Assembly (NCBI GenBank): GCA_049472395.1
Contig: JBLIRR010000039.1
Span: 1-61,337, forward strand
Length of the DNA: 61,337 bases
Source of the DNA: JBLIRR01 sp049472395
GTDB taxonomy: Bacteria > SZUA-182 > DTGQ01 > JBLIRR01
Direction of reading: 5' to 3'
Shown: piece by piece, positions 50,301-59,345 of the stretch
Position numbering within the stretch: position 1 is the first letter of the stretch
Layout of the letters: the number at the start of each line of letters is the position of its first letter
Made by a program: the position numbers and the translations under genes
The notes under the pieces: model-generated
What the model was told of the DNA's origin: nothing
The model's input: the letters and a program-made list of their open reading frames with translations, nothing else
Database searches by the model: none

Positions 50301-51753
50301 TCAACCACAATATTACTCTGGGGCGAGCAGTCAAGAAGAAGCGCATATGGTGAGCATTACGAGTGCACAGGTCATAGATATGATCGATTTTACCCTGATT
50401 CAAGGAATGAGTCTTGAAGGAAGGGTGAGGGATGCGGTAACCGGCGATGTCATCGCAAAGGGATGTACTATCACGTTGATGGATGAACAGATGAAGGTAC
50501 TGAAAAATATTAATTCGGATTATTTAGGAAACTATAAATTTACCGGTCTTCCTCCGGGAACCTATTATGTCCAAGTCGAGGATTCTCAAGGGGAATACTA
50601 TCAAGGAGGCTATCACGGGGAAGGTATTATTATTACCCAGTCCATATCACAAGAAGGGATTGATGTTTCCTTATCCCCCAAAGGATCTTTGAGTGGGACA
50701 ATAACTGATGAGTATGATCTTACGCCATGTGGAAATCTGATAATTATAGCTATTCCGGCAGACTATGATCCCCGTACTCCAGCTTCCTACGGTGCTCCTG
50801 ATCCCTATGCAGGATCTTATCCCCTCCCTGATACTCCGAGTGCCGAACCCTCTGCTTTCGATATAGCAGGCAGTTCCCCTATGGGTTATGGCGGTGGCGG
50901 ACCATCCGGCGCCTATGGCATGTATCCACAACTGCAATGTGCCACGACAGATGAGAATGGCCGATACACAGTGAAAAATTTAGACGAAGGAGATTACCGA
51001 ATCCTTGTCTTAGATCCTGCCTATATTTATGAAGGAGAGTATTACATGGATGTATCACCAGCTCAGTGGGAAGAAGCAACCATCATTCATATGAATCGAT
51101 CAGAAAATCGCGACAGAATCGATATGCGCCTTCATGTAGGTGAGATTTACTCTGAAAAGAATGAATATCCCTATAGTCTCCTGAAAGATTATCAGCCTAC
51201 CTTGGGCTATTTCGGTGCAACTTCCGAAGCATTTTCCTATCAAAGTTCAGGAGGGGGTGGAGGTTCGGCTAGCGGTAATATGGGTGTATCTTATTATCAA
51301 TTGGCTGCACCTTTGGAGATCTTATCTGAGGCGGATAGCGAGATAGCTGTTGGCCGCAGCTTTATCTATCAGGTTCGCGTTTCAGATGTGGACCCGGAAA
51401 TCTCCCTAAGGTTTGCTTTACAGAAAAAACCCGCTGGAATGACTATTGATCCTGAATCCGGTCTCATAGAGTGGCAACCGACCAATGATGATAAAGGGAG
51501 TCATATTGTTCAAGTGCAGGTTTCCGCCGGGAGTGATCAGATCCTCTATCAATCCGCCTATCAATCCTTCCGCTTAGAGGTGGTGGAAGATCGTATACCT
51601 CAAGCACCTATGGGAGTCCAACCCCCATTACCATTGTTTTGGAATTATACTAATATGAATTTCTGGGACACGATCGGCTTAAGGGGTAATATTTGGAATT
51701 TCACAACACAGAATAGACTATTGGGAAATAATCTGTCATCGTGGCCCTGGTAA
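47359..51753 (+). CDS. Large secreted protein with ten carboxypeptidase-regulatory-like modules (copy 1)
   Basis: A 1464-residue exported protein. An N-terminal signal segment lies within residues 18-45 (YRIIYLISFFFILSLS..., ending near KAEN). The rest is a string of about ten repeats of the carboxypeptidase-regulatory/CarboxypepD_reg type, each beginning G-x-IxGxI/VTD and followed by LPPGxY or LxxGxY, for example GTVEGRITDADDGAPIAGAK, IIKGTIRDQATGNPVSGAIV and SLSGTITDEYDLTP. Near the end lies an Ig-like domain (about 1345-1440, APLEILSEADSEIAVGRS, GMTIDPESGLIEWQPTNDD). The protein ends NNLSSWPW. The modules are beta-sandwich surface repeats. AAGGAG precedes ATG 47359, and a strong terminator follows (51771-51804). 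A paralogue starts at 54946. Confidence 0.82.
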   Translation: MTRYVKKVGTYCTIKLMAYRIIYLISFFFILSLSINPAIIKAENGSMGSIQGTITDQNGLPLANIEILVAELPDNLRLYTPYPWLFPPWATEEEVATMISDYYPGRYNNLLYGSNSLINPTLPPIHRTTSSADGQFLLSHIPPGKYSLWAYDPLDRGYIPAIFGIDEWSGPGLKDRRNREQEILNRSSSNKNIPLRVRAGEIAGSFDLVLKMGGTVEGRITDADDGAPIAGAKIGVTAISGHKINQSGPSSVEYRVVTSDSEGNFIFSGLPQGEYKLAVREVEGYIIEDEYYSTWYYGSLEEEAESSSENMHTVMSGQVTSGCTIRLHRGAEIFGRVTKKADGEPIADVEVRLMEITSDFSKREIKTRSQSDGTYRITGLEAGAYIPLVQDIPGFQGMYYPATRDKNRAQEFLLKAKEKVGPIDFQLPPISAGGTIKGQIIEEGTGMPLSGIKIVIYSIYVQGDAEYWGDYYPDLSSRMNLPPLNVDVPYSMTDSEGRFEFVGLESGKYSLYASDPTGTYLPSYFPTIGDKWPAYRYLNYYIKLSENQEIDDITLPLQRGGCIQGRVTDGAEALAGAFVVHGKVEKSSFPYPMTAPMVMSPGIMSEVALTDTEGNFELCGLEEGEYVIWAEDAQARGYKPTFYSRQENNKNKPLVLTLPPGATLTDMTIAMETGATLSGTITDSVGNPLADMPVEIYLKDPLTLFFEYIGHDIAYPYPASEFSVYTGKDGRYTLTGLFDGEYDLMVNIFDSKYLSNCYSGIPISSSDINTADIVLSIGGVVTGKVTDTNGEPLSGIMVSIMYDNMSMFSMDNEPDPSTWSVCSFVYTPFTPANPVDTAEDGTYRIKGIRGGDYRISASEREGVYLTSDYPLGSVAVVEGEETSHIDITLAKGGIIKGTIRDQATGNPVSGAIVLAENNPSAMPAPSEDPEYDEYGLPPWMYFSQMTAKTYYSSPSDNEGSYTIHGLAEGSYVVHIESENSYQPQYYSGASSQEEAHMVSITSAQVIDMIDFTLIQGMSLEGRVRDAVTGDVIAKGCTITLMDEQMKVLKNINSDYLGNYKFTGLPPGTYYVQVEDSQGEYYQGGYHGEGIIITQSISQEGIDVSLSPKGSLSGTITDEYDLTPCGNLIIIAIPADYDPRTPASYGAPDPYAGSYPLPDTPSAEPSAFDIAGSSPMGYGGGGPSGAYGMYPQLQCATTDENGRYTVKNLDEGDYRILVLDPAYIYEGEYYMDVSPAQWEEATIIHMNRSENRDRIDMRLHVGEIYSEKNEYPYSLLKDYQPTLGYFGATSEAFSYQSSGGGGGSASGNMGVSYYQLAAPLEILSEADSEIAVGRSFIYQVRVSDVDPEISLRFALQKKPAGMTIDPESGLIEWQPTNDDKGSHIVQVQVSAGSDQILYQSAYQSFRLEVVEDRIPQAPMGVQPPLPLFWNYTNMNFWDTIGLRGNIWNFTTQNRLLGNNLSSWPW

Positions 51754-51770
51754 TATGTATATTTTTTTAT

Positions 51771-51804
51771 GGTGCCTTCATCATGTGATGGAGGCACCTT
51801 TTTT
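51771..51804 (+). terminator. Rho-independent terminator after copy 1
   Basis: GGTGCCTTCATCA pairs with TGATGGAGGCACC around a short loop, followed by TTTTTT. The same element, slightly diverged, follows copy 2. Confidence 0.85.
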
Positions 51805-51940
51805 CTAGGAATCAAGAAAATAGAGTGATAGATTTCGAAAAAAGGGGCACAGGAAACGCCTTGAGCAACGTTGAGAAAATTTATCAAAAACGCACGCAGA
51901 ATTGAAAGAAACGATAATATATTAACTTCGGGAGAAAAGG

Positions 51941-54730
51941 ATGAAAAAACTGAAATCACTATGTAGTATATTTTTATTTTTAAACTTTCTTTTATATGTG
52001 CACTATTCTATAGCCCAACTATCATTGATACGACCCTTCTCTTCTAATAATTTCATTATTCCATCTGTTTTCCCAAATTTAAATTCTTCCTTGTATTCTC
52101 CTTTTAATACAGGATTTAATTCATTCTCAAGTATTGTGCCCTCTGTAAATCCTTTATCACAGTTCTCTTTCGGCACGCTCTCTTTTTCTCCATTTAATAT
52201 AAATAATAGCCTATCATCGCTCTTTCAATTTGGATATAATGCCCCGACTTCCGGTAATTCTGCTCACTTTAGCTTGCCGGGATACTTATTTGGTAATCAA
52301 CTCGGTCTTTTAGGATCATATCCATATTCCGGTATAAATCTATTTCAAGGATACAATTTATCAACTATACCCTCACTTTCGCCTCAAACTCAACCACTCC
52401 AAACCCAACCACCTCTGGCTATCTCCCCTCAGACCCAGCCACCCCAGACAACGCCACAAACATCTCGGTTAAGAACACAGGCGATTAATTTATCAAATGA
52501 ACACACAGATAATCGTTTTATTAAAAATTATTCCCTCGAAGATCTGGATGTGCCCCTCAAGGCGGCCCCTTATAATCTGCCACTGCAACCTAATGAAATA
52601 CTAAATTTTGAACATTTTACACAAAAAATATCCCTGAGCAATGATGCTTTATCATTATTGAGCAACAATGGTTTTGCTGTTATAGATAACCCTTTTAACA
52701 GAAGGGAGGAAAATATAACTCAGCCCTATAATACCTTAAAAGATAATGAGGTGCCTATTTTTATAACTTCAGATTCTTTATTACATCTGTATCATATTCA
52801 ATTTGATGAAACATTGAGGCAGATCGAAGAGAGGGAATTCTTTGATAAAATTTGGGATATTAGTCAAGAGCTATGTGCTGATTCAGTGAATAAATATGAG
52901 AGCGCTCAAGGAGACTTAAAAGAGGCGTATAAAAGAAATGTTGCATATTTTTCCGTGGGTTTGAGTCTGCTTAAACCTAAAGATGATCAGCTATGCGGCA
53001 ATTCTTCCGAATGTAGTAATCAGGGTATTACCGATGCTTATTTTAATGAAAATGATGTGCACAAGTATACTCATCTAATTCCGGATTTTGTTCACTCTGC
53101 CGTGACACAAGAGCTTAATTTAATTAATGCACATGCGGGATTTTCCGAATCTCCTATTTTTCTTTATTTTGAAGATTATTCCCAATATATCCCACGAGGC
53201 CATTATACACGATCAGAGAAGCTTAAAAATTATTTTAAAGCCTTTATGTGGTATGGTAGGATTAGTATGCTCCTAAAGGGCTCTGATAAAATACCTGAGG
53301 GATCTACTGATCCATATGATAATGATGGATTAATCTCCACCTATGATGCAATGATTCAGACTATCCAAGCCTGCATAATTTCTCTAAAATTTGCTGAAAA
53401 AGAGAACCTTAAGCAAAAATGGGATAGAATTTATTCTGTCACTTCTTTTTATGTTGGTTTATCAGATGATTTGGGCCCTTATGAATATAGGGAAGCAATT
53501 GGTGAGGTATTTGGACCAGAGTTTAATTCAAATCTTTTTGCTGATCAAGAAAATGTTGGCGAAATAAAAGCAAAACTGGCAGAATATATGCCGCCTAAAA
53601 TATTTGGCGGAACCGGGGATTGTGGAATAACTCCTCCTTTTACACTAGAGCAGGCAGATGAATGTCTGGAGAAGACCAAGGGCTTTAGATTAATGGGACA
53701 GCGCTTTATCCCGGATTCATATATGTTTTCCAATTTGGTTGGCGCATATACAGGCGAGTATAGAGGAGATAGAAATTGTAGCGAAGTATTTACGTGTGTC
53801 ATTTCAGAAGCAGAACGTCCTATTAGGGGCTTTCCAAGAGGTTTGGATGTTATGGCTTTATTAGGATCAGAGAGGGCAAAGGAGATTCTATCACTATTAG
53901 GCGATGACAAGTATAAAAATTATACTACACAATTTGAATTATTAAATGATGAGTTTTCAAATCTTTCATATGCTGAGTGGAACAGGAATCTTTATTGGTC
54001 ATGGCTTTTTGCGCTCAAGCCATTACTTAAAGAATTTAGTGATAGCTATCCCACATTTATGCAGACAAAAGCATGGCAAGATAAGGAATTGACTACAGCG
54101 TTAGCTTCATGGGCAGAGCTTCGCCATGATACGATTTTATATGCAAAACAAAGTTATACGCGCAAAGTATCATGGTACATTCCTTCTGCTCCGGAAAAAC
54201 CGGTAGTCGGCTATATTGAGCCTGTCCCTGAATTCTATAATAGATTATTATCGTTAACAAAAATGACAATTAAAGGTCTTGATGATATGGAGGTTTTGGA
54301 TAGCTCGGCTCGATATAGATTAGATAGCCTTGAGAGTATATTAGGGAGACTAGTGGTACTATCTGAGAATGAATTGAAAAATGAGGAATTGACACAGATA
54401 GATTATGAATTTATTAAAAATTTTGGAAAAGAGTTGAATGCAGTTATAGAAGATGTAGATGATAAGGCAAAGAAAACAAGCATCATTGCAGATGTGCATA
54501 CCGATGGTAATACAGGCCAGGTATTGGAAGAGGGTATTGGTTATGTAAAATTAATGGTTGTTGCCTATAGGGTGCCGGATGGAAGAATTTTACTTGGGGC
54601 CGGGCCTGTGATGAGTTATTATGAATTTAAACATCCGATGAATGATAGATTAACTGATGAGAAGTGGAGATCCATGCTTCAGTCTAATCCTCCAAATGAG
54701 CCGGAGTGGGTTATTAATTTTTCTGAATAA
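51941..54730 (+). CDS. Secreted DUF3160 protein with low-complexity N-terminus
   Basis: A 929-residue exported protein with a signal peptide (residues 1-25, ending SIAQ). About 120 Ser/Phe/Asn/Leu-rich residues follow, then a Pro/Gln/Thr repeat (LQTQPPLAISPQTQPPQTT). The large C-terminal part matches the DUF3160 family: NGFAVIDNPFNRREENITQPY, IFITSDSLLHLYHIQFDETLRQI, RDAxS-like segments and AELRHDTILYAKQSY. DUF3160 proteins are secreted proteins of unknown function, common in soil and sediment bacteria. The gene lies between the two copies of the repeat protein and has GGGAGAAAAGG just upstream of its start. It is not part of the duplication. Confidence 0.8.
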   Translation: MKKLKSLCSIFLFLNFLLYVHYSIAQLSLIRPFSSNNFIIPSVFPNLNSSLYSPFNTGFNSFSSIVPSVNPLSQFSFGTLSFSPFNINNSLSSLFQFGYNAPTSGNSAHFSLPGYLFGNQLGLLGSYPYSGINLFQGYNLSTIPSLSPQTQPLQTQPPLAISPQTQPPQTTPQTSRLRTQAINLSNEHTDNRFIKNYSLEDLDVPLKAAPYNLPLQPNEILNFEHFTQKISLSNDALSLLSNNGFAVIDNPFNRREENITQPYNTLKDNEVPIFITSDSLLHLYHIQFDETLRQIEEREFFDKIWDISQELCADSVNKYESAQGDLKEAYKRNVAYFSVGLSLLKPKDDQLCGNSSECSNQGITDAYFNENDVHKYTHLIPDFVHSAVTQELNLINAHAGFSESPIFLYFEDYSQYIPRGHYTRSEKLKNYFKAFMWYGRISMLLKGSDKIPEGSTDPYDNDGLISTYDAMIQTIQACIISLKFAEKENLKQKWDRIYSVTSFYVGLSDDLGPYEYREAIGEVFGPEFNSNLFADQENVGEIKAKLAEYMPPKIFGGTGDCGITPPFTLEQADECLEKTKGFRLMGQRFIPDSYMFSNLVGAYTGEYRGDRNCSEVFTCVISEAERPIRGFPRGLDVMALLGSERAKEILSLLGDDKYKNYTTQFELLNDEFSNLSYAEWNRNLYWSWLFALKPLLKEFSDSYPTFMQTKAWQDKELTTALASWAELRHDTILYAKQSYTRKVSWYIPSAPEKPVVGYIEPVPEFYNRLLSLTKMTIKGLDDMEVLDSSARYRLDSLESILGRLVVLSENELKNEELTQIDYEFIKNFGKELNAVIEDVDDKAKKTSIIADVHTDGNTGQVLEEGIGYVKLMVVAYRVPDGRILLGAGPVMSYYEFKHPMNDRLTDEKWRSMLQSNPPNEPEWVINFSE

Positions 54731-54945
54731 CAGCTAAGGAATTTGGGGATTATAATTTAAAAGCTTTTAATTCTATTCAGATTTTTTTAATTTATATTGA
54801 TAATTTTCTTAAAAAGATGTATATTTTTACATATTGTTTTAATAAAAATATTTTATTTATTTATTTAAATATGCAATAACGCATGAGAGAAAATACCTTG
54901 TGCGGGCTTACAGTTATTTGTGAATGAGTTAAGGAGGAAAGTCTC

Positions 54946-57900
54946 ATGAATAGGTATGAAAAAAAAGTAGGTGCATATTGTACTATTAAATTAATGGCTC
55001 ATCGAATAATCTACCTTATATCTTTCTTTTTTATTCTTTCTCTTTTTATTAATCCGGGCATTATTAAGGCTGAAGCCGGCAGCACAGGCTCTATTCAGGG
55101 CAGGATAACCGACCAAAATGGCCTTCCTTTGGGTAATATTGAGATAGTGGCTGCTGAACATCCGGAAAATATGAAGCTTACCACACTCTTCCCATTTTCA
55201 TACCCGCCCTTTGCCACTGAGGAAGAAGTAGAAACCATGATCGCTGAGTATTACCCTTACCGTTATGACAATTACCGTTATATCAATAGCCCAATTAATT
55301 TTACTCTTCCTCCAATGCATCGCACCACGAGCCATAACGATGGGACGTTTTTATTGAGCGATATTCCCCCGGGAAAATACAGCCTCTGGGCTTATGATCC
55401 CCTGGATCGTGGATTTGTTCCGGCAATTTTGGGCATTGATGGGTGGACCGGCCCCGGGTTGACGCAGATGAGAGATAGAGAGCAAAAAACATTCCTCGTC
55501 TCCGGATATTATCATAAAAATATTCCTGTTCGCGTGAGAGCAGGGGAAGTTGTTGGCCCCTTTGATCTGGTTATGGAAATGGGAGGAACATTCACCGGCC
55601 GGATAACAGATGCTGATAGCGACGCTCCAATAGCCGGGGCGAAAATTGGGGCCACTACCATTATAGCGCGACACACCTATCAATATGGTCCTTATGGTCC
55701 TTCCGCTGTAGAATATCGTGTTGTTACCTCCGATCCGGAAGGAAATTTTATCCTCTCCGGTCTCCCCCAGGGGGAATACAGGCTCCGCGTCAGCGAAGCC
55801 GAGGGGTATATAATGAAAGAAGACCGCTCCAGCTTGTATGGAGGCCCCCTTGAAGAAGAAGCGGAGGCCTCTTTGGGAGAGAGTTACCCTGTGCTGCCGG
55901 GGCAGGTAATTTCCGGATACACTATGACGCTTCAGCGGGGAGCGGAGATCTTCGGCACGATCACCAATCAGGCCAATGGAGAGCCGGTTGCCGACGTTGA
56001 GGTTCAGAGCATATGGATGAGGAGTGGTTACAAAACAGAAATAAGAAAAGCAAGGAGCGAAAGTGACGGCACTTACCGTTTTACCGGTTTGGAGGATGGC
56101 GCCTACTATCTTCTCATTCAGGTTGCCCCTGGATTTCAAGGCATGTATCACCCTGACACGCGGGATATCAATCGTGCCCAGAAAATTATAGTAAAGACAA
56201 GGGAAAAAGTTGGTCCCATAAATTTTAAGCTTCCCCCGGTGACCTCAAGCGGGATCATCAAGGGGCAGATTGTGGAAGAGGGCACCGGAGTACCCCTTCC
56301 CGGTATTAAGGTCGATATAACCAGACTTTATGTGCAGGGGGAAGATGATTCTCCGATACCGATTGGGCCAATTCCAGGTTCTTTTGAGGCACCGCCTATA
56401 TCGGCGATATTGCCTCCGCTCAGTTTATATTTACCCCGATCTCTGACAGATTCAGAAGGGAAATTTGAATTCCCAGGTCTTTTAAGCGGTAAATATTCGT
56501 TGTTCATCTCTGATCCAACGGGAAAGCATCTCCCCTTTACCTATCCGACCATGGGAGATGAATGGCCTGCTCTTCGATACCTGAATTATTATATTCAATT
56601 ATCCGAGAACCAGGAAATAACCGATATTACCATACCCTTGCGCCGAGGAGGATGCCTGGAAGGGCGCGTTATGGATGGATCTGAGCCTCTGGCCGGGGCG
56701 CTCGTTAAGTTTGAGAAAGTAAAGAAAAGTCATTTCACTAGCTCTATTGCTGATCATTTTATATTGAGCCCAATGTGGATATCTATACCAATTGAGGAGC
56801 TGACCGACACAGAAGGAAACTTCTCCCTCTGTGGGCTGGAAGAGGGGGAGTATGTGATATGGGCTGAGGATGCACTGGATCGAGGCTGTAAGCCTACATT
56901 TTATTCTCATCAGGATAAAAATAAGAGCGCACCCCTTGTGCTTTCTCTTCCCTCCGGCAGCACCATCACCGGCATAACCATTGCCATGGAAATCGGCGCC
57001 ACTATCCATGGCAGTGTAGTGGATACAGCGGGAAATCCTCTGGCTATTATTCCGGTCGAACTATATTTCGAGGATCCGTTAGCCTTTCGTTCTGAGCAGG
57101 AAGAGCAAGGAATAGTTTATCCTCAGTATCCCCCATCAGAGTTTAGGACGTATACGTGGAAGGAGGGCACCTATACCCTTAGTGGGCTCTTTGATGGAGA
57201 ATACGCGCTTATCGTCGATACTTTTGGACCAAAATATCTGTCAAACTGTTACTCCAACATAATCATATCTTCATCGGATGATACTGTTGTTGACATAGTT
57301 CTGTCCGTGGGTGGAAGTATTACCGGAAAAGTAACCGGTGCTGATGGCCGACCCCTGTCAGGGATCATGGTCCGAGTACCCTATGATAGTATGCCGATGC
57401 CTCCTATGGATAATGAAACTGAGGACTCCGAGAGCTCTCGCTGTGCATATATATATTATACACTTTTCCCTCCAAATCCTGTTTACACTGCAGAAGATGG
57501 CACCTATCACATTAAAGGGTTTCGGGAAGGAGATTATAGGATTAGTGCATATGATCCGGAAGGGATATATCTACAAGGTGACTATCCCCTGGGATCGGTA
57601 ACCGTCATCGAGGGAGAGGAGACCTCGAATGTTGATATTAAGCTTGTGAAAGGAGGGATCATAAAGGGCATTATCAAGGATCAAGCCACAGGCAGCCCCA
57701 TATCCGGTGTTATTGTTTTAGCGGAAGAAAATCCTGTTGCTGTGTCTGCTCCTTTAGAGGAGCCGGAATATGGAGGATATGGTGTCCCACCCTGGATCGA
57801 TCCTTCTCAAGGGATAGGAAAAACCTATAATTCAACCCCCAGCGATAATGAAGGACGCTATACAATCCAGGGACTTCCGGAGGGGTCCTATGTTGTTCAT

Positions 57901-59211
57901 ATTATGTCGGAAAAGGGCTATCAACCACAATACTACTCGTCAGCCGGCACTCAAGAGGAAGCGATAATGGTAGCGGTGAGTAGTGCACAGACCGTGGATA
58001 AGATTGATTTTAGACTGATTCAAGGGATGAGTCCTGAAGGCATGATGCAAGATGCTGTAACCGGAGATGTCATAGCAAATGTTACCCTAGCCCCAAAAAT
58101 CTCACTGAGTGGGGAAATAACGGATGAGTATGATCTTAAGCCACTTGGCAATTTAGTTGTAATAGCCATTCCAGCAGAATATGATCCCCGTTCCATATCT
58201 TCTGATGGTGCACCTGTTCCTTATCCCGCATCTTATTGCCCGCCTGATACTCCGGATACCCCGAGTTCCGAACCGTATTCTTCTGATATTGCAGGGAGTC
58301 CACCTGTTGATTATGGTGGTGGCGTTCCATACAGCCCCAATGGAAGTTATAAACAACTGCAATTTGCCCTGACAGATCAGAATGGCCGCTACACAGTGAA
58401 AAATTTAGAGGAAGGAGACTGGCGTATTCTTGTTTTTGATCCTGCGTATATTTATGAAGGAGAGTATTATAAAGATGTGGCACCGGATCTGTGGGAGCAA
58501 GCAACCATCATTCATATTAAGCGCTCGGAAGCTCCCGACAGGATCGATATGAAGCTTCATGTAGGTGAAATCTACGCTGAAAAGAATGAATACCCCTATA
58601 GTCTTCTGGGAGAGTACCAGCCTACAGTAAGATATCTTGGTTCAACTTCCCAAGCATTGAGCTTTGAAGGTTCAGGAAATTTTAGAGGCCAGGTTGCCGG
58701 TGGAATGTATCTAAGTGAATACGAGCCGGCTGCACCTTTGGAGATTGTCTCCGAGGCGGTCGACCAGGTTGCTGTTGGCCGCAACTTTATCTACCATGTT
58801 CACGTGTCAGACCATGATCCGGATATTTCCATAAAATATGCCTTAAATAAGAATCCTTCGGGAATGACTATTGATCCTGAATCCGGTATAATAGAGTGGC
58901 AACCAACCAATGAAGATAGAGGGAGCAGCATAGTTCAAGTGCAAGTTCACGCAAGCAACGACCAGGTCTTCTTTAAATCGGCGTTTCAATCCTTCCGCTT
59001 AGAGGTGGTGGAAGATCGCATACCGCCTGAAGATATTCAAAACCTTACAACAATTCCGCACGCACCTCTGGGGACCCAAATCCAACTGCCGCTGTTTTGG
59101 AATTATACCAATATGTCTTTCTGGGACACGATCAGCTTAAGTGGTAATGCCTCGTATTTCACAACACAGAATGGAATTTTGGGAAATAACCTGTCATCGT
59201 GGCCCTGGTAA
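54946..59211 (+). CDS. Large secreted protein with carboxypeptidase-regulatory-like modules (copy 2)
   Basis: A 1421-residue paralogue of the 47359 gene, about 70 percent identical by eye. The signal segment is nearly the same (HRIIYLISFFFILSLF...). The repeat string includes FTGRITDADSDAPIAGAK, IIKGIIKDQATGSPISGV and SLSGEITDEYDLKP, then the Ig-like domain ending in GIIEWQPTNEDRG and the same final NNLSSWPW. One module is missing: after MMQDAVTGDVIA the chain jumps to NVTLAPKISLSGEITDEYDL, an in-frame loss of about 70 residues relative to copy 1. AAGGAGG lies about ten bases upstream of ATG 54946. The 5' and 3' flanks are also duplicated, including the terminator. Confidence 0.82.
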   Translation: MNRYEKKVGAYCTIKLMAHRIIYLISFFFILSLFINPGIIKAEAGSTGSIQGRITDQNGLPLGNIEIVAAEHPENMKLTTLFPFSYPPFATEEEVETMIAEYYPYRYDNYRYINSPINFTLPPMHRTTSHNDGTFLLSDIPPGKYSLWAYDPLDRGFVPAILGIDGWTGPGLTQMRDREQKTFLVSGYYHKNIPVRVRAGEVVGPFDLVMEMGGTFTGRITDADSDAPIAGAKIGATTIIARHTYQYGPYGPSAVEYRVVTSDPEGNFILSGLPQGEYRLRVSEAEGYIMKEDRSSLYGGPLEEEAEASLGESYPVLPGQVISGYTMTLQRGAEIFGTITNQANGEPVADVEVQSIWMRSGYKTEIRKARSESDGTYRFTGLEDGAYYLLIQVAPGFQGMYHPDTRDINRAQKIIVKTREKVGPINFKLPPVTSSGIIKGQIVEEGTGVPLPGIKVDITRLYVQGEDDSPIPIGPIPGSFEAPPISAILPPLSLYLPRSLTDSEGKFEFPGLLSGKYSLFISDPTGKHLPFTYPTMGDEWPALRYLNYYIQLSENQEITDITIPLRRGGCLEGRVMDGSEPLAGALVKFEKVKKSHFTSSIADHFILSPMWISIPIEELTDTEGNFSLCGLEEGEYVIWAEDALDRGCKPTFYSHQDKNKSAPLVLSLPSGSTITGITIAMEIGATIHGSVVDTAGNPLAIIPVELYFEDPLAFRSEQEEQGIVYPQYPPSEFRTYTWKEGTYTLSGLFDGEYALIVDTFGPKYLSNCYSNIIISSSDDTVVDIVLSVGGSITGKVTGADGRPLSGIMVRVPYDSMPMPPMDNETEDSESSRCAYIYYTLFPPNPVYTAEDGTYHIKGFREGDYRISAYDPEGIYLQGDYPLGSVTVIEGEETSNVDIKLVKGGIIKGIIKDQATGSPISGVIVLAEENPVAVSAPLEEPEYGGYGVPPWIDPSQGIGKTYNSTPSDNEGRYTIQGLPEGSYVVHIMSEKGYQPQYYSSAGTQEEAIMVAVSSAQTVDKIDFRLIQGMSPEGMMQDAVTGDVIANVTLAPKISLSGEITDEYDLKPLGNLVVIAIPAEYDPRSISSDGAPVPYPASYCPPDTPDTPSSEPYSSDIAGSPPVDYGGGVPYSPNGSYKQLQFALTDQNGRYTVKNLEEGDWRILVFDPAYIYEGEYYKDVAPDLWEQATIIHIKRSEAPDRIDMKLHVGEIYAEKNEYPYSLLGEYQPTVRYLGSTSQALSFEGSGNFRGQVAGGMYLSEYEPAAPLEIVSEAVDQVAVGRNFIYHVHVSDHDPDISIKYALNKNPSGMTIDPESGIIEWQPTNEDRGSSIVQVQVHASNDQVFFKSAFQSFRLEVVEDRIPPEDIQNLTTIPHAPLGTQIQLPLFWNYTNMSFWDTISLSGNASYFTTQNGILGNNLSSWPW

Positions 59212-59230
59212 TACTCATATATTTTTTCTG

Positions 59231-59265
59231 AGGTGCCTTCATCATGTGATGGAGGCGCCTCTTTT
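59231..59265 (+). terminator. Rho-independent terminator after copy 2
   Basis: AGGTGCCTTCATCA pairs with TGATGGAGGCGCCT, followed by CTTTTC. It differs by a few bases from the terminator after copy 1 and confirms that the 3' flank was duplicated with the gene. Confidence 0.75.
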
Positions 59266-59345
59266 CGAGGAATCAAGAAAATAATTTGTTACAATCTATT
59301 GCAGGTCTTACTAAACGGTGAGAGGCTAATGATAAGGAGCTTACG

